Below, piece after piece: positions 63,875 to 64,000 of a DNA stretch of 64,000 bases (positions within the stretch are counted from its first letter, which is position 1; every line of letters starts with the position of its first letter). The stretch is from PALSA-270 sp963770245 (GTDB taxonomy: Bacteria; Acidobacteriota; Terriglobia; Terriglobales; Acidobacteriaceae), in the NCBI GenBank assembly GCA_963770245.1, contig CAVYOX010000014.1, forward strand, positions 124,001 to 188,000, in the 5' to 3' direction. The position numbers and the translations under genes are program-made. A model generated the notes under the pieces. That model had not been told where the DNA came from. It searched no databases and saw only the letters and a list, made by a program, of their open reading frames with translations.

Positions 63875-64000
63875 CGAAAATCAGCAGCCAGCAGAACCGC
63901 TGAAAGAGTGAAACGAACGCGAACGACCCTCGTCGGCTACACCACGGGGTGTCACATCATCGCCGTGGGCGGCGCTGGCTCGCTCGGATCCCCTGCGCTA

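Overview
The window reads as a chromosome segment of an Acidobacteriota bacterium (Koribacter/Acidobacteriaceae-like). This is inferred from gene content and protein style: the succinate dehydrogenase layout, many small conserved proteins without named families, a Gram-negative envelope set (lpxD, lnt, an LpxL-like acyltransferase), meso-DAP type MurE and a moderately GC-rich sequence. No 16S gene is present, so the assignment is indirect.

Left part (1-9022): the 3' end of an NADP-type glutamate dehydrogenase; a large receiver-like/PEP-pyruvate-binding protein; the decayed first third of a sulfide dehydrogenase/NfnA-type flavoprotein gene; a polyketide-cyclase-like protein; and a compact succinate dehydrogenase/fumarate reductase operon (membrane subunit, flavoprotein, Fe-S protein, helical partner).

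Accessory stretch (about 9023-16477): it opens with the 3' half of a tRNA-Asp gene. It then holds mostly small membrane or Cys-rich proteins, one alpha/beta hydrolase, and several gene fragments (an IS-associated HTH protein, a VOC/glyoxalase protein, RecD2 and a family 2 glycosyltransferase). It looks like an old integration and deletion hot spot. Two secreted proteins follow (16478-17736).

Signalling locus (18082-22339): an overlapping operon encodes a response regulator fused to a thioredoxin-reductase-like flavoprotein that lacks the CxxC pair, a cyclic-nucleotide-binding-domain histidine kinase, and a UBP-type zinc finger. A stand-alone diadenylate-cyclase domain and a small Cys/His protein follow. 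This is the best candidate for an undescribed system in the window.

Sugar locus (23777-30717): a LacI-type regulator, a ROK protein without the zinc motif, two Tat-exported sugar isomerase/epimerase-like TIM barrels, and a GMC oxidoreductase with its Tat-exported small subunit. Together they suggest oxidation and further processing of a sugar or glycoside outside the cytoplasm.

Division and wall cluster (32328-50649): mraZ, rsmH, a small unknown gene, ftsL, ftsI, murE, murF, mraY, murD, ftsW, murG, murC, ftsQ, ftsA and ftsZ, all on the plus strand. The promoter carries three GTGG boxes at 10-bp spacing, as expected for MraZ autoregulation. murB and ddl are absent from the cluster.

Right part (50781-63874): purU, a methyltransferase, a MIP18/SufT-like protein, a LuxR-type regulator with a degenerate receiver, a SYLF-domain protein, an LpxL-like acyltransferase, lpxD, a TlpA-like gene with an apparent frameshift at its start, lnt, prfB with the classical +1 programmed frameshift, a conserved unknown protein and a YggS-type PLP protein.
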